A program made the translations under genes and the position numbers. DNA of 5,699 nt from Micrococcales bacterium (GTDB taxonomy: Bacteria > Actinomycetota > Actinomycetes > Actinomycetales > Dermatophilaceae): NCBI GenBank assembly GCA_003157445.1, contig PMJN01000103.1, positions 769 to 6,467 on the forward strand. Direction: 5' to 3'. The notes under the pieces are model-generated. The model was not told where the DNA came from and did not search any database. It saw only the letters and a program-made list of their open reading frames with translations. Below are positions 1 to 5,699 of the stretch, in pieces (position 1 is the first letter of the stretch; the number at the start of each line of letters is the position of its first letter).

Positions 1-2648
1 TTGGCCCACAGCTCCTCGGCGATGTGTGGTGCCACTGGAGCGGTCATGACGATCAGTGCCTCGGCCGCCTCGCGCGGAACGTTGGGTAGCTTGGTCAATG
101 CATTGTTGAACTCGATGAGACGCGCGATGGCCGTGTTGAAACGCAGACCGTCATAGTCGGTCCGCAGCGCATCAATGGTCTTGTGCAAGAGACGCTTCGT
201 GGCTTCGTCCGGGGCATCCTCGGTGACCAGCAGCTCGCCGCTCACCTCGTCGACAACGTTGCGCCACAGCCGTTGCAGGAATCGCTGAGCCCCGACGACG
301 GCTCGAGTCTCCCACGGACGCGACAGGTCCAGCGGGCCCATCGACATCTCGTAGACCCTGAACGTGTCAGCGCCGTAACTCGCGAATATCTCGTCCGGCG
401 TCACAACGTTCTTCAGGGACTTGCCCATCTTCCCGTACTCACGGCTGACCGGCGCCCCATTCCAGGTGTAGGAGATCTCACCGCTAGACGTGGCGGATTC
501 GATGACCTCGGCCGCAGGCACGGTCTGGCCACGACTGTCCCGGAAGAATTGGGCCTGGATGTAGCCCTGGTTGAACAGCTTGCGGAAGGGTTCCTCGCTG
601 CTGACGTAACCCAGGTCGAACAACACCTTGTGCCAGAAGCGGGAGTACAGCAGGTGCAGTACCGCATGCTCGACACCACCGACATATAGATCAGCGCCGC
701 CGGGATCGACGGAGCCGACCGGGGCCCCCACCACTGCCTCGGCCTGCCTGCCCATCCAGTACTTCTCCACATCGGGGTCAACCAGGACGTCGTCGTTGGC
801 GGGGTCCAGGTAACGCAGCTCGTACCAACAGGAGCCGGCCCAGTTGGGCATCGTGTTGGTCTCGCGGCGGTAGGACTTCATCCCGTCGCCCAGGTCCAGC
901 TCGACGTTGACCCATTCCTGTGCCCGGGCCAGCGGCGGCGCCGGGTTGGACTCAGCGTCCTGCGGGTCAAACGTTGCCGGTGAGTAGTCTGCAACCTCTG
1001 GCAGGAGCACGGGCAGCATGGACTCCGGCAGGGCAATCACGTTGCCATCCTCGTCGTACACGATGGGGAACGGTTCGCCCCAGTAACGCTGCCGAGAGAA
1101 CAGCCAGTCGCGCAGTTTGTAGGTCACCGTCTCCTCGCCTAGGCCCTTGTCCCCCAGCCAGTCGATGATCTTGGTCTTGGCCTCAGTGACCCGCAGGCCA
1201 TTGAGGGAGATCTCGTCATTGGCGGAGTTGATTGCCAGACCGTCCCCAACAAACGCTTCGTCCAGTGGGTGACCTTCGGTGGGCTGAACGGTGCGGATGA
1301 TCGGCAGGTCGAACTTGGTCGCGAACTCGTAGTCGCGCACATCCTGGCCCGGCACTGCCATGATCGCGCCGGTGCCATACCCCATCAGAACGTAGTCGGC
1401 CACGAATACCGGAATAGATCGCCCGTTAACGGGATTGGTCGCGAAAGCGCCGGTGAATACGCCGGTCTTGTCCTTACCTTCGGACTGCCGCTCGACGTCG
1501 CTCTTACGCGATGCGGTCAGGCGGTATGCGGCAACGGCCTCCCGTGGCGTCATGGTGTCGCGTCCGGCGGGAACCCACGCCTCACGCGTTCCCTCGGGCC
1601 ACTTGTCAACGGGGACAATGGAATCCACCAGTGGATGCTCAGGAGCCAGCACCATGAAGGTGGCACCGAACAGCGTGTCCGGGCGAGTCGTGAACACGTC
1701 GATCGCAACGGTCATCTCGCGCTCTGCCACAGATGCCATGAAGGACACCTTGGCGCCGGACGAACGGCCGATCCAGTTGCGCTGCATTAGCTTTACCGGC
1801 TCGGGCCAGTCCAGCCGGTCTAGGTCGTCAACCAGCCGGTCCGAGTACTTGGTGATGCGCATCATCCACTGGGACAGGTTTCGTTTGAAGACCGGGAAGT
1901 TGCCACGCTCGGATCGCCCGTCGGTGGTGACCTCCTCATTGGCCAGAACCGTGCCCAACCCCGGACACCAGTTGACCGGCGCCTGGCTGATGTAGGCCAA
2001 CCGGTGCTCGTCGATCTCCTTGCGCTGCGCTTCAGCATCCAGCAACTCCCACGGCATGCCGGAAATAGTCTTCCGCTCTCCCGCCTCGAGCGCCGAGAGC
2101 AGCTCGCTGATCGGCCGGGCCTTTCCTCGCCCACCTTCTGCCGAGTCGTCGTACCAGCTGTTGAAGATCTGGACGAAGATCCACTGAGTCCACCGGTAGA
2201 ACTCCGGGTCCATGGTGGCGATCGCGCGGCGGTCGTCATGGCCCAGGCCGAGGCGGCGCAGTTGACGCCGCATGTTGACCATGTTCTCTTCGGTGGTCTT
2301 GCGGGGGTGCTGCCCAGTCTGCACGGCATACTGCTCGGCCGGAAGCCCAAAAGCGTCGTAGCCCAAGGTGTGCAATACGTTCTTACCCGTCATCCGCTGG
2401 AATCGCGAAAAGACGTCGGTCGCGATGAAGCCCAGGGGATGACCGACGTGTAGTCCGGCACCGGAGGGATAAGGGAACATGTCCAGAACGAAGAGCTTCT
2501 CGCGCCCTGCTACGCCCTCAGGATCGGCCCAGGGACCGGCCGGGTTCGGTGCGCGGAATGTGCCCTCGCTCTGCCAACGGTCCTGCCACGACAGCTCAAT
2601 GCGCTCGGCCATCTCGGCCGTATATCGATATGGAGTGTCGTTCATCAT
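1..2648 (-). CDS. leuS: Leucyl-tRNA synthetase, 3' end cut by window edge
   Basis: Cytoplasmic class I synthetase that attaches leucine to tRNA-Leu and edits mischarged products. The frame is open from the ATG at 2648-2646 to base 1 with no frameshift, about 882 residues. The roughly 80-90 residue C-terminal end and the stop lie outside. Visible motifs: the HIGH signature as HVGH at residues 67-70 (2439-2450), after PYPSGAGL; the [14 protein letters not shown] segment; the CP1 editing-domain threonine motif TTRPDTLFG at 320-328; the editing [15 protein letters not shown] block from 425; [12 protein letters not shown]; and the KMSKS loop as KMGKS at 740-744 (417-431). The last residues, [12 protein letters not shown], belong to the anticodon-binding domain. 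Two tandem ATGs (2648 and 2645) compete. AGAGGA lies 4 bases before the first and 7 before the second, so the second may be used. A leucine leader peptide and terminator lie upstream. Identity is secure. Confidence 0.98.
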   Translation of the reverse strand, partial: MMNDTPYRYTAEMAERIELSWQDRWQSEGTFRAPNPAGPWADPEGVAGREKLFVLDMFPYPSGAGLHVGHPLGFIATDVFSRFQRMTGKNVLHTLGYDAFGLPAEQYAVQTGQHPRKTTEENMVNMRRQLRRLGLGHDDRRAIATMDPEFYRWTQWIFVQIFNSWYDDSAEGGRGKARPISELLSALEAGERKTISGMPWELLDAEAQRKEIDEHRLAYISQAPVNWCPGLGTVLANEEVTTDGRSERGNFPVFKRNLSQWMMRITKYSDRLVDDLDRLDWPEPVKLMQRNWIGRSSGAKVSFMASVAEREMTVAIDVFTTRPDTLFGATFMVLAPEHPLVDSIVPVDKWPEGTREAWVPAGRDTMTPREAVAAYRLTASRKSDVERQSEGKDKTGVFTGAFATNPVNGRSIPVFVADYVLMGYGTGAIMAVPGQDVRDYEFATKFDLPIIRTVQPTEGHPLDEAFVGDGLAINSANDEISLNGLRVTEAKTKIIDWLGDKGLGEETVTYKLRDWLFSRQRYWGEPFPIVYDEDGNVIALPESMLPVLLPEVADYSPATFDPQDAESNPAPPLARAQEWVNVELDLGDGMKSYRRETNTMPNWAGSCWYELRYLDPANDDVLVDPDVEKYWMGRQAEAVVGAPVGSVDPGGADLYVGGVEHAVLHLLYSRFWHKVLFDLGYVSSEEPFRKLFNQGYIQAQFFRDSRGQTVPAAEVIESATSSGEISYTWNGAPVSREYGKMGKSLKNVVTPDEIFASYGADTFRVYEMSMGPLDLSRPWETRAVVGAQRFLQRLWRNVVDEVSGELLVTEDAPDEATKRLLHKTIDALRTDYDGLRFNTAIARLIEFNNALTKLPNVPREAAEALIVMTAPVAPHIAEELWA

Positions 2649-2652
2649 CGCG

Positions 2653-2658
2653 TCCTCT
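2653..2658 (-). promoter_or_regulatory. Shine-Dalgarno of leuS
   Basis: AGAGGA on the minus strand, 4 bases before the first ATG and 7 before the second of the tandem ATGATG. The 7-base spacing is the more usual one, which slightly favours translation from the second ATG. The site lies downstream of the leader terminator, so it is present only in read-through transcripts. Confidence 0.7.
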
Positions 2659-2705
2659 GGTTGTCGTCCTGCGAGTGCATACTCCTGGGTGCCCCTGACT
2701 GGCAC

Positions 2706-2734
2706 AAAAGAAAACCCCTCGAACAGGAGGGGTT
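2706..2734 (-). terminator. Intrinsic terminator in the leuS leader (attenuator)
   Basis: On the minus strand a perfect 8-bp stem, AACCCCTC / GAGGGGTT, encloses the 6-base loop CTGTTC. The tail TTCTTTT follows directly. This is a strong Rho-independent terminator, unusual in GC-rich DNA, and it sits 58 bases before the leuS start with no gene between. It ends transcription ahead of leuS instead of after a gene, and a Leu-codon leader peptide precedes it, so it is read as a transcription attenuator. A weak 5-bp hairpin (GTGCC/GGCAC, 2689-2705) follows the tail. The terminator itself is clear; its leucine dependence is inferred. Confidence 0.88.
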
Positions 2735-2735
2735 G

Positions 2736-2765
2736 CCGCGTTGAGGTCCGGTCGGGCCAACGCGG
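2736..2765 (-). promoter_or_regulatory. Hairpin directly after the leader stop codon
   Basis: Perfect 8-bp inverted repeat, CCGCGTTG (2765-2758) and CAACGCGG (2743-2736), with a 14-base loop. The 5' arm begins at the base right after the leader TAG, and the 3' arm ends one base before the terminator stem. A ribosome at the leader stop would cover the 5' arm, while one stalled at the Leu codons would leave it free. The folding of this hairpin should therefore report the ribosome's position. How it would influence the adjoining terminator is not evident, because the two stems do not share bases. Confidence 0.7.
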
Positions 2766-2792
2766 CTAGCTAAGGAGCAGCGAGCTTCGCAT
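2766..2792 (-). CDS. Leucine-rich leader peptide of leuS
   Basis: Eight codons, MRSSLLLS, then TAG. The three adjacent Leu codons are CTG, CTC and CTT, followed by Ser and the stop. No Shine-Dalgarno precedes the ATG. Instead a TANNNT -10 hexamer (TAACGT) ends exactly 7 bases upstream, so the transcript probably starts at the A of the ATG and is translated as a leaderless mRNA, common in actinomycetes. A GTG at 2801-2799 would add MSL in frame but overlaps the -10. The stop is followed at once by a hairpin and then a terminator. A Leu run just before a terminator in front of leucyl-tRNA synthetase is the hallmark of ribosome-mediated attenuation: scarce charged tRNA-Leu stalls the ribosome and favours read-through. 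Classical attenuators before leuS have been predicted in some Streptomyces. The peptide is expected to act only through being translated. No homology evidence is possible at this length. Confidence 0.72.
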   Translation of the reverse strand: MRSSLLLS

Positions 2793-2799
2793 GAGGGAC

Positions 2800-2805
2800 A
2801 CGTTA
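2800..2805 (-). promoter_or_regulatory. -10 element of a leaderless promoter for the leuS leader
   Basis: TAACGT on the minus strand fits TANNNT and leaves 7 bases before the ATG of the leader peptide, the spacing expected if transcription starts on the ATG. The hexamer at -35 spacing (GGCTTC, 2823-2828, 17-base spacer) is poor. Actinomycete housekeeping promoters often have a weak -35, so this does not exclude it. If correct, leuS is transcribed separately from rpsT. Confidence 0.5.
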
Positions 2806-2885
2806 GCGCAGGCTGCAACTCTGAAGCCGATCACCATCAGCACGTGGACGAGGTACCGAGTCGCAGTCCGCCGCCCTCTGGCGGA

Positions 2886-2912
2886 GGCGGCGGGCCGCGA
2901 AAGGCCGCCGCC
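2886..2912 (-). terminator. GC-rich hairpin after rpsT, likely terminator
   Basis: On the minus strand GGCGGCGG pairs with CCGCCGCC, then a bulged C, then CC pairs with GG around the loop TTTCGC. It lies 40 bases after the rpsT stop. No U tract follows, so it is a U-less GC hairpin of the kind common behind actinomycete genes. The bases TCCGCC and GGCGGA just downstream can form a competing 6-bp hairpin with part of it. Termination is inferred from stem strength and position. Confidence 0.6.
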
Positions 2913-2928
2913 CAGACGGGTGACGACC

Positions 2929-2942
2929 TTTCGATACCGAAA
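2929..2942 (-). other. Small inverted repeat just after rpsT
   Basis: Perfect 5-bp stem, TTTCG / CGAAA, with the 4-base loop GTAT on the minus strand, 10 bases after the rpsT stop. It is short and AU-containing, so weak as a terminator. It may protect the 3' end of the rpsT mRNA or mean nothing. Confidence 0.35.
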
Positions 2943-2952
2943 ACTGCGATCC

Positions 2953-3213
2953 CTACAAGGAGGCAATCTTCTTGGCCATGGACGACTTCTTGTTCGCCGC
3001 GTTGTTCTTGTGGATGACGCCCTTGCTCACGGCCTTGTCGAGCTTGGTCGATGCAACCTTGAGCGCATCGGCAGCAGCAGAGGTGTCGCCGGACTCGGCC
3101 GCAGTCTTGAACTTGCGGATCCAGGTGCGGAGCTCACTCTTGACTGCCTTGTTGCGTTCGGTGGCCAGAGCGTTCGTCTTGATGCGCTTGAGCTGGGACT
3201 TGATGTTTGCCAC
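2953..3213 (-). CDS. rpsT: 30S ribosomal protein S20
   Basis: Primary 16S rRNA-binding protein of the small subunit body, needed for 30S assembly. The 86-residue length and the start [14 protein letters not shown], followed by [16 protein letters not shown], match bacterial S20. The protein is rich in Lys, Arg and Ala and should form a long three-helix bundle. The C-terminus [17 protein letters not shown] is also typical. The start is GTG at 3213-3211, preceded by the weak purine run GAGAAAG at 7-base spacing; Met is then followed by the usual Ala-Asn-Ile. It is the third gene of the same-strand series, 238 bases after holA, so it probably has its own promoter. In other bacteria S20 limits its own translation; nothing here shows whether that holds. 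Identity is secure. Confidence 0.98.
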   Translation of the reverse strand: MANIKSQLKRIKTNALATERNKAVKSELRTWIRKFKTAAESGDTSAAADALKVASTKLDKAVSKGVIHKNNAANKKSSMAKKIASL

Positions 3214-3229
3214 GTGGAATCTTTCTCAC

Positions 3230-3258
3230 ATTCGAGTAGGTCGATGATGCTCTGTCAT
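3230..3258 (-). promoter_or_regulatory. Candidate proximal rpsT promoter
   Basis: ATGACA (3253-3258; 5 of 6 matches to TTGACA), a 17-base spacer, then TCGAAT (3230-3235; 4 of 6 to TATAAT). The predicted start, near 3223, leaves only about 10 bases before the GTG and would remove part of the purine run used as ribosome site. It therefore competes with the distal candidate. Confidence 0.3.
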
Positions 3259-3364
3259 GAGGGCGACAGAAGCGGACTCGGGACCGGGCGTGGGGATACC
3301 CCTGGGTGAGCCGCTCTGGGCGGAACTGCATGCGCACACGACCTGAGCGCGCACGCGACGGTCA

Positions 3365-3394
3365 AATCTAGCAGCGAACAGTGCAGCCCACCAA
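3365..3394 (-). promoter_or_regulatory. Candidate distal rpsT promoter
   Basis: TAGATT (3365-3370) fits TANNNT; TTGGTG (3389-3394) stands 18 bases upstream as a partial -35. Transcription would begin near 3358 and give a leader of about 145 bases that includes the small palindrome GGGGTATCCCC (3292-3302). It lies in the gap between holA and rpsT, where a ribosomal-protein promoter is expected. The match is modest. Confidence 0.33.
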
Positions 3395-3451
3395 ACCGCA
3401 GGCTCCCCAGCTGCTCGAAGTCACCAATGCCTTGCCACTCGCAGCCCTGTG

Positions 3452-4429
3452 TCAGCGGATGTTGCGGGCGCGGCTGATCGTCAGGATTGCGCGCTCCACA
3501 GCATAGACCGGGTCACGGCCCCCGCCTTTGACCTCGAAATCCGCCGCGGCGACGGCTTGGATCGCCCGTCCGACGCCCTCGGGATCCCAACCGTTGAGCT
3601 TCCTGCGTGCCTGGTCGACCTGCCACGGCGCCATGGCTAGGGTTTTGGCTAGCTGCGCGGAGGGTCCGCGACCTGCACTGGCGACCTTCACCATCTGACG
3701 CAGCTGCATCGCCAACACAGCGACGATCGGCACCGGGCTGTCACCGGCCGAGATAGCGTGACGCAGCAGACGCAACGCCTCACCCGCGTTGCCGGCAATT
3801 GCGGCGTCTGCGACCTTGAAACCGGTCGTCTCGACCTTGCCGCCCTGATAGGTCTCGACCAACGCCTCGTCGACCAGGCCCCGCGTGTCGACGACCAGCT
3901 GCGTGCAGGCTGCAGTCAGCTCCCGGAGGTCCTTGCCGACCGCCTCTACCAGCGCTCGAACCGCACCGGGGGTGGCCTTGCGGCCCTGTCGGCGGAACTC
4001 ATTGGCGACGAACTGCGCCTTGTCACCCTCTGACTTGATCAGCGGGGCGTCGACGACCCGGGCCCCGGCTCTCTTCAGGGTGTCCAAGACCTTCTTGCCG
4101 CGGGTGCCGCTCTTATGTGCCACGATCAGCGTGATCTCCTCGGCGGGCGCTGCCAGGTAAGCCAGCACATCAGCCTGCAGCTCATCGGGGGCCTCGTCGA
4201 AATTGAAGACCACAATTGCCTTGGTCCCGCCGAACAACGAGGGAGACGCATGCATGATGAGCGTTCCGCTCTCGTATCCCTCGGAATAGAGCTTGATTAC
4301 CTCAAGATCGGGGTCGCTGGCGCGCAGTGCCTCTAGGGTGGCGTCCAGCGCGCGCTCGGCGAGCACGCTCTCCGGACCCGAGATCAGCACATATGGCGGC
4401 ACACCGGTTGTAGGTGCGTGAATGGTCAC
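3452..4429 (-). CDS. holA: DNA polymerase III subunit delta
   Basis: Clamp-loader subunit that opens the beta sliding clamp and, with tau/gamma and delta', loads it on primed DNA. The 325-residue length fits the family. The N-terminal third (PYVLISGPESVLAERAL, then an alternating beta/alpha pattern) is the AAA+-like domain; it shows no Walker A motif, as expected for delta. SPSLFGGTKAIVVFN at about 62-76 holds the SLF that in E. coli delta is the beta-binding element. AVGKDLREL (middle) and the C-terminal collar helices (LRQMVKVA, APWQVDQARRKL) complete the pattern. The start is GTG at 4429-4427 with no Shine-Dalgarno visible. The codon is the end of a 10-bp inverted repeat and overlaps the stop of a six-codon ORF by four bases (GTGA). 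In-frame GTGs at codons 10 and 14 are alternatives, also without good ribosome sites. It follows the helicase gene by 43 bases. Confidence 0.95.
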   Translation of the reverse strand: MTIHAPTTGVPPYVLISGPESVLAERALDATLEALRASDPDLEVIKLYSEGYESGTLIMHASPSLFGGTKAIVVFNFDEAPDELQADVLAYLAAPAEEITLIVAHKSGTRGKKVLDTLKRAGARVVDAPLIKSEGDKAQFVANEFRRQGRKATPGAVRALVEAVGKDLRELTAACTQLVVDTRGLVDEALVETYQGGKVETTGFKVADAAIAGNAGEALRLLRHAISAGDSPVPIVAVLAMQLRQMVKVASAGRGPSAQLAKTLAMAPWQVDQARRKLNGWDPEGVGRAIQAVAAADFEVKGGGRDPVYAVERAILTISRARNIR

Positions 4430-4455
4430 GGTGCCAAGACTGTCATGGCACCGTG
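4427..4455 (-). promoter_or_regulatory. 10-bp inverted repeat covering the holA start codon
   Basis: Perfect arms CACGGTGCCA (4455-4446) and TGGCACCGTG (4436-4427) with the 9-base spacer TGACAGTCT. The last three bases of the 3' arm are the GTG start of holA. It begins 17 bases after the helicase stop. Three readings are possible: an RNA hairpin hiding the holA start, a U-less terminator between the two genes, or a dyad operator bound by a repressor. The repeat is certain; its role is not. Confidence 0.6.
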
Positions 4456-4472
4456 CCAGAATCCTGTCGAGT

Positions 4473-5699
4473 TCAGAACGACATCTTCGGTGAGTCCGAC
4501 AGTTCGAGACCGAAGAGGTTCAGCCGGGCACCTATCACGTCTTGTTCAAGCTCGAGGTGATCAGCAAGCTCATCGAGGGTCAGCCCCAGCTCGACGCCTT
4601 CGCGCAGTTCGTCGTCCTGCTCGGAGGTCCAGGCATGTCCCTGGGTGATGGCCGTGCGCACAGATCCGGCTACCGGCGGGTTACCGGCCACGGGCCGATC
4701 GTCCCCCGGCCGGTCATCCTCGTCCTCGCCTCCTGACGGGATGGCGTCAGGCGCCCCGGCGATTCCGCGCAGCGCCGGCTCGTGAACTGGCAGGGGCTCA
4801 GTCGCGGTTTCATCCAGACGCCGAAGCGCAGCCAGGGCCATCGCCTTGTCGATCGTCGGCCAGAACGGTGGCAGGGACTTCTGTAGGAACCCCGCGTAAC
4901 GCGCGGTCATCATTCGCGAGTCAAGGATGGCCACGACACCGCGGTCATCGCCGCGACGCACCAACCGGCCTGCACCTTGAGCAAGCCGCAACGCCGCATG
5001 GGTGGCCGAGACCGCCATGAAGCCATTACCTCCCATCCGGGCGATGGCCTGCGAACGCGCTGAGGACAGCGGATCGTCCGGACGTGGGAAGGGGATCCGG
5101 TCGATGATGACCAACTGACAGGAGGAACCCGGGACGTCGACGCCCTGCCACAGAGACAACGTCCCGAACAGGCAGGTCGGGGCGTCGCGGGCAAACTGTC
5201 GCACCAGTGTGGAGGTCTGGTCCTCGCCCTGACAGATGAACTCGATGCTGCCGTTGTCCTTGCCGAACCGCTCGCGCATCGCCTCGGTGGCGGCAACGGC
5301 CGCGCGCATCGATGAGAACAGCCCCAGTGTCCGACCACCTGCGGCCCGCACCAGCTCCTCGATCTCGTCCAACGTCTCGGGAGCCATGCCGTCACGCCCC
5401 GGTGCTGGCAGATGCCTTGCGACATAAGCGATCGCCTGCTTGGGGTAGTCGAACGGGCTGCCGACGTCGAGGCCACGCCAAGTCGGCGCGCCGTCACCGC
5501 GCAACCCCAGGGTCCCGGCGACCGCATCGAAGGTGCCGCCGAGCTCGAGGGTGGCCGATGTCATGACGACTGTACGATCGTCAAACACCTTGTCGCGCAT
5601 CAACATCGCCACACTCATCGGCGCGACCTTCAACAGGGAGCCACGACGCGGGTCCTTGCTCACCCAGGCGACGTCGAGCTCGCGCTCCTGCAGGATTCG
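4473..5699 (-). CDS. DinG/XPD-like ATP-dependent DNA helicase, C-terminal part
   Basis: Superfamily 2 helicase of the DinG/YoaA/XPD group, which unwinds DNA 5' to 3' and removes R-loops or blocked structures in repair. The frame is open to the right edge, so the N-terminal half (Walker A, iron-sulphur cysteines, DEAH box) is missing; 408 residues remain. Visible (numbered from the edge): VVMTSATLEL at 44-53; LGLFSSM at 125-131; LFGTLSLWQGVDVPG at 177-191, the motif V region; and QGAGRLVRR at 241-249, motif VI with its arginine fingers. After about residue 296 the helicase fold ends. An acidic, Gly/Pro-rich linker (GGEDEDDRPGDDRP) leads to a helix-turn-helix-like tail at about 357-402 (WTSEQDDELREGVELG, then LTLDELADHL, VIGARLNLFGL). 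A GTG near the edge (5663-5661) is internal, not the start. Whether it is dinG itself or a paralogue cannot be settled from the C-terminus, so no symbol is given. Confidence 0.92.
   Translation of the reverse strand, partial: RILQERELDVAWVSKDPRRGSLLKVAPMSVAMLMRDKVFDDRTVVMTSATLELGGTFDAVAGTLGLRGDGAPTWRGLDVGSPFDYPKQAIAYVARHLPAPGRDGMAPETLDEIEELVRAAGGRTLGLFSSMRAAVAATEAMRERFGKDNGSIEFICQGEDQTSTLVRQFARDAPTCLFGTLSLWQGVDVPGSSCQLVIIDRIPFPRPDDPLSSARSQAIARMGGNGFMAVSATHAALRLAQGAGRLVRRGDDRGVVAILDSRMMTARYAGFLQKSLPPFWPTIDKAMALAALRRLDETATEPLPVHEPALRGIAGAPDAIPSGGEDEDDRPGDDRPVAGNPPVAGSVRTAITQGHAWTSEQDDELREGVELGLTLDELADHLELEQDVIGARLNLFGLELSDSPKMSF

Noticed and set aside
183..2453. Several plus-strand open frames of 60-186 codons opposite leuS (183-689, 1269-1790, 1435-1995, 2004-2453)
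   Set aside because: They lie wholly antisense to a LeuRS frame verified motif by motif. Their translations have no recognisable domain and they lack ribosome sites. Long antisense frames are expected in GC-rich coding DNA.
2649..2952. T-box riboswitch for leuS
   Set aside because: I see no Stem I architecture, no T-box sequence pairing with a tRNA acceptor end, and no specifier loop. The Leu-codon peptide with adjoining terminator explains the region better.
2766..2966. A 66-codon minus-strand frame after rpsT
   Set aside because: Its start overlaps the end of rpsT and it runs through the GC-rich hairpins. The composition is arbitrary up to the last eight codons, which are the leucine leader peptide. 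The short form has its own -10 element, so only that is kept.
3134..3337. A 67-codon minus-strand frame overlapping the start of rpsT
   Set aside because: Most of it is out of frame with S20, which is certain. It has no ribosome site and no family pattern.
2649..3451. tRNA or other structured RNA gene in the two intergenic gaps
   Set aside because: No cloverleaf, no GTTCGA-type T-arm in proper context and no acceptor stem were found. The GTTCGAG inside 2713-2734 is the loop and stem of the terminator.
3395..3451. Terminator just after holA
   Set aside because: Only a 4-bp GCAG/CTGC pairing around CTGGGGAGC is visible and there is no U tract, so it is too weak to call.
5661..5663. GTG as the start of the helicase gene
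   Set aside because: The frame stays open to the window edge with helicase-like sequence (LDVAWVSKDPRRG) across this codon, and the essential N-terminal ATPase motifs must lie upstream.

Overview
The window is GC-rich chromosomal DNA of an actinomycete type. All supported genes lie on the minus strand, so transcription runs from the right edge to the left edge. The bacterial LeuRS form, the 86-residue S20, GTG starts, a -10-only leaderless promoter pattern and the leuS/holA/rpsT neighbourhood all point to Actinomycetota. The family cannot be fixed from this sequence. No tRNA, rRNA, CRISPR array, insertion sequence or phage gene was seen.

Layout in the direction of transcription: (1) the C-terminal 408 residues of a DinG/XPD-like superfamily 2 helicase enter at the right edge and end at 4473. 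They carry an acidic linker and a helix-turn-helix-like tail. (2) holA, DNA polymerase III delta subunit (4429-3452), begins 43 bases later. Its GTG start is the end of a perfect 10-bp inverted repeat. (3) A 238-base gap holds two candidate rpsT promoters. (4) rpsT, ribosomal protein S20 (3213-2953), is followed by GC-rich hairpins. (5) A 304-base leader region precedes leuS. (6) leuS, leucyl-tRNA synthetase, starts at 2648 and runs off the left edge. About 882 residues are present and the C-terminal end is missing.

The most interesting part is the leuS leader. Behind rpsT there is a -10 element exactly 7 bases before an ATG, which suggests a leaderless transcript. The 8-codon peptide it opens is MRSSLLLS, with three consecutive Leu codons (CTG, CTC, CTT). 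A perfect 8-bp hairpin starts at the base after its stop codon. One base later comes a textbook intrinsic terminator (8-bp stem plus U-rich tail), then leuS with its own Shine-Dalgarno. This is the architecture of ribosome-mediated, leucine-responsive transcription attenuation of the gene that charges tRNA-Leu. Leucine attenuators upstream of leuS have, to my knowledge, been predicted for some Streptomyces, so the principle is not new. The leaderless start, the very short peptide and the lack of an obvious antiterminator overlapping the terminator make this version worth testing.

The genes are housekeeping: replication clamp loading (holA), 30S assembly (rpsT), leucine charging (leuS) and probable DNA repair helicase activity (dinG-like). 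They do not form one pathway. leuS very likely has its own promoter and control, separate from rpsT.
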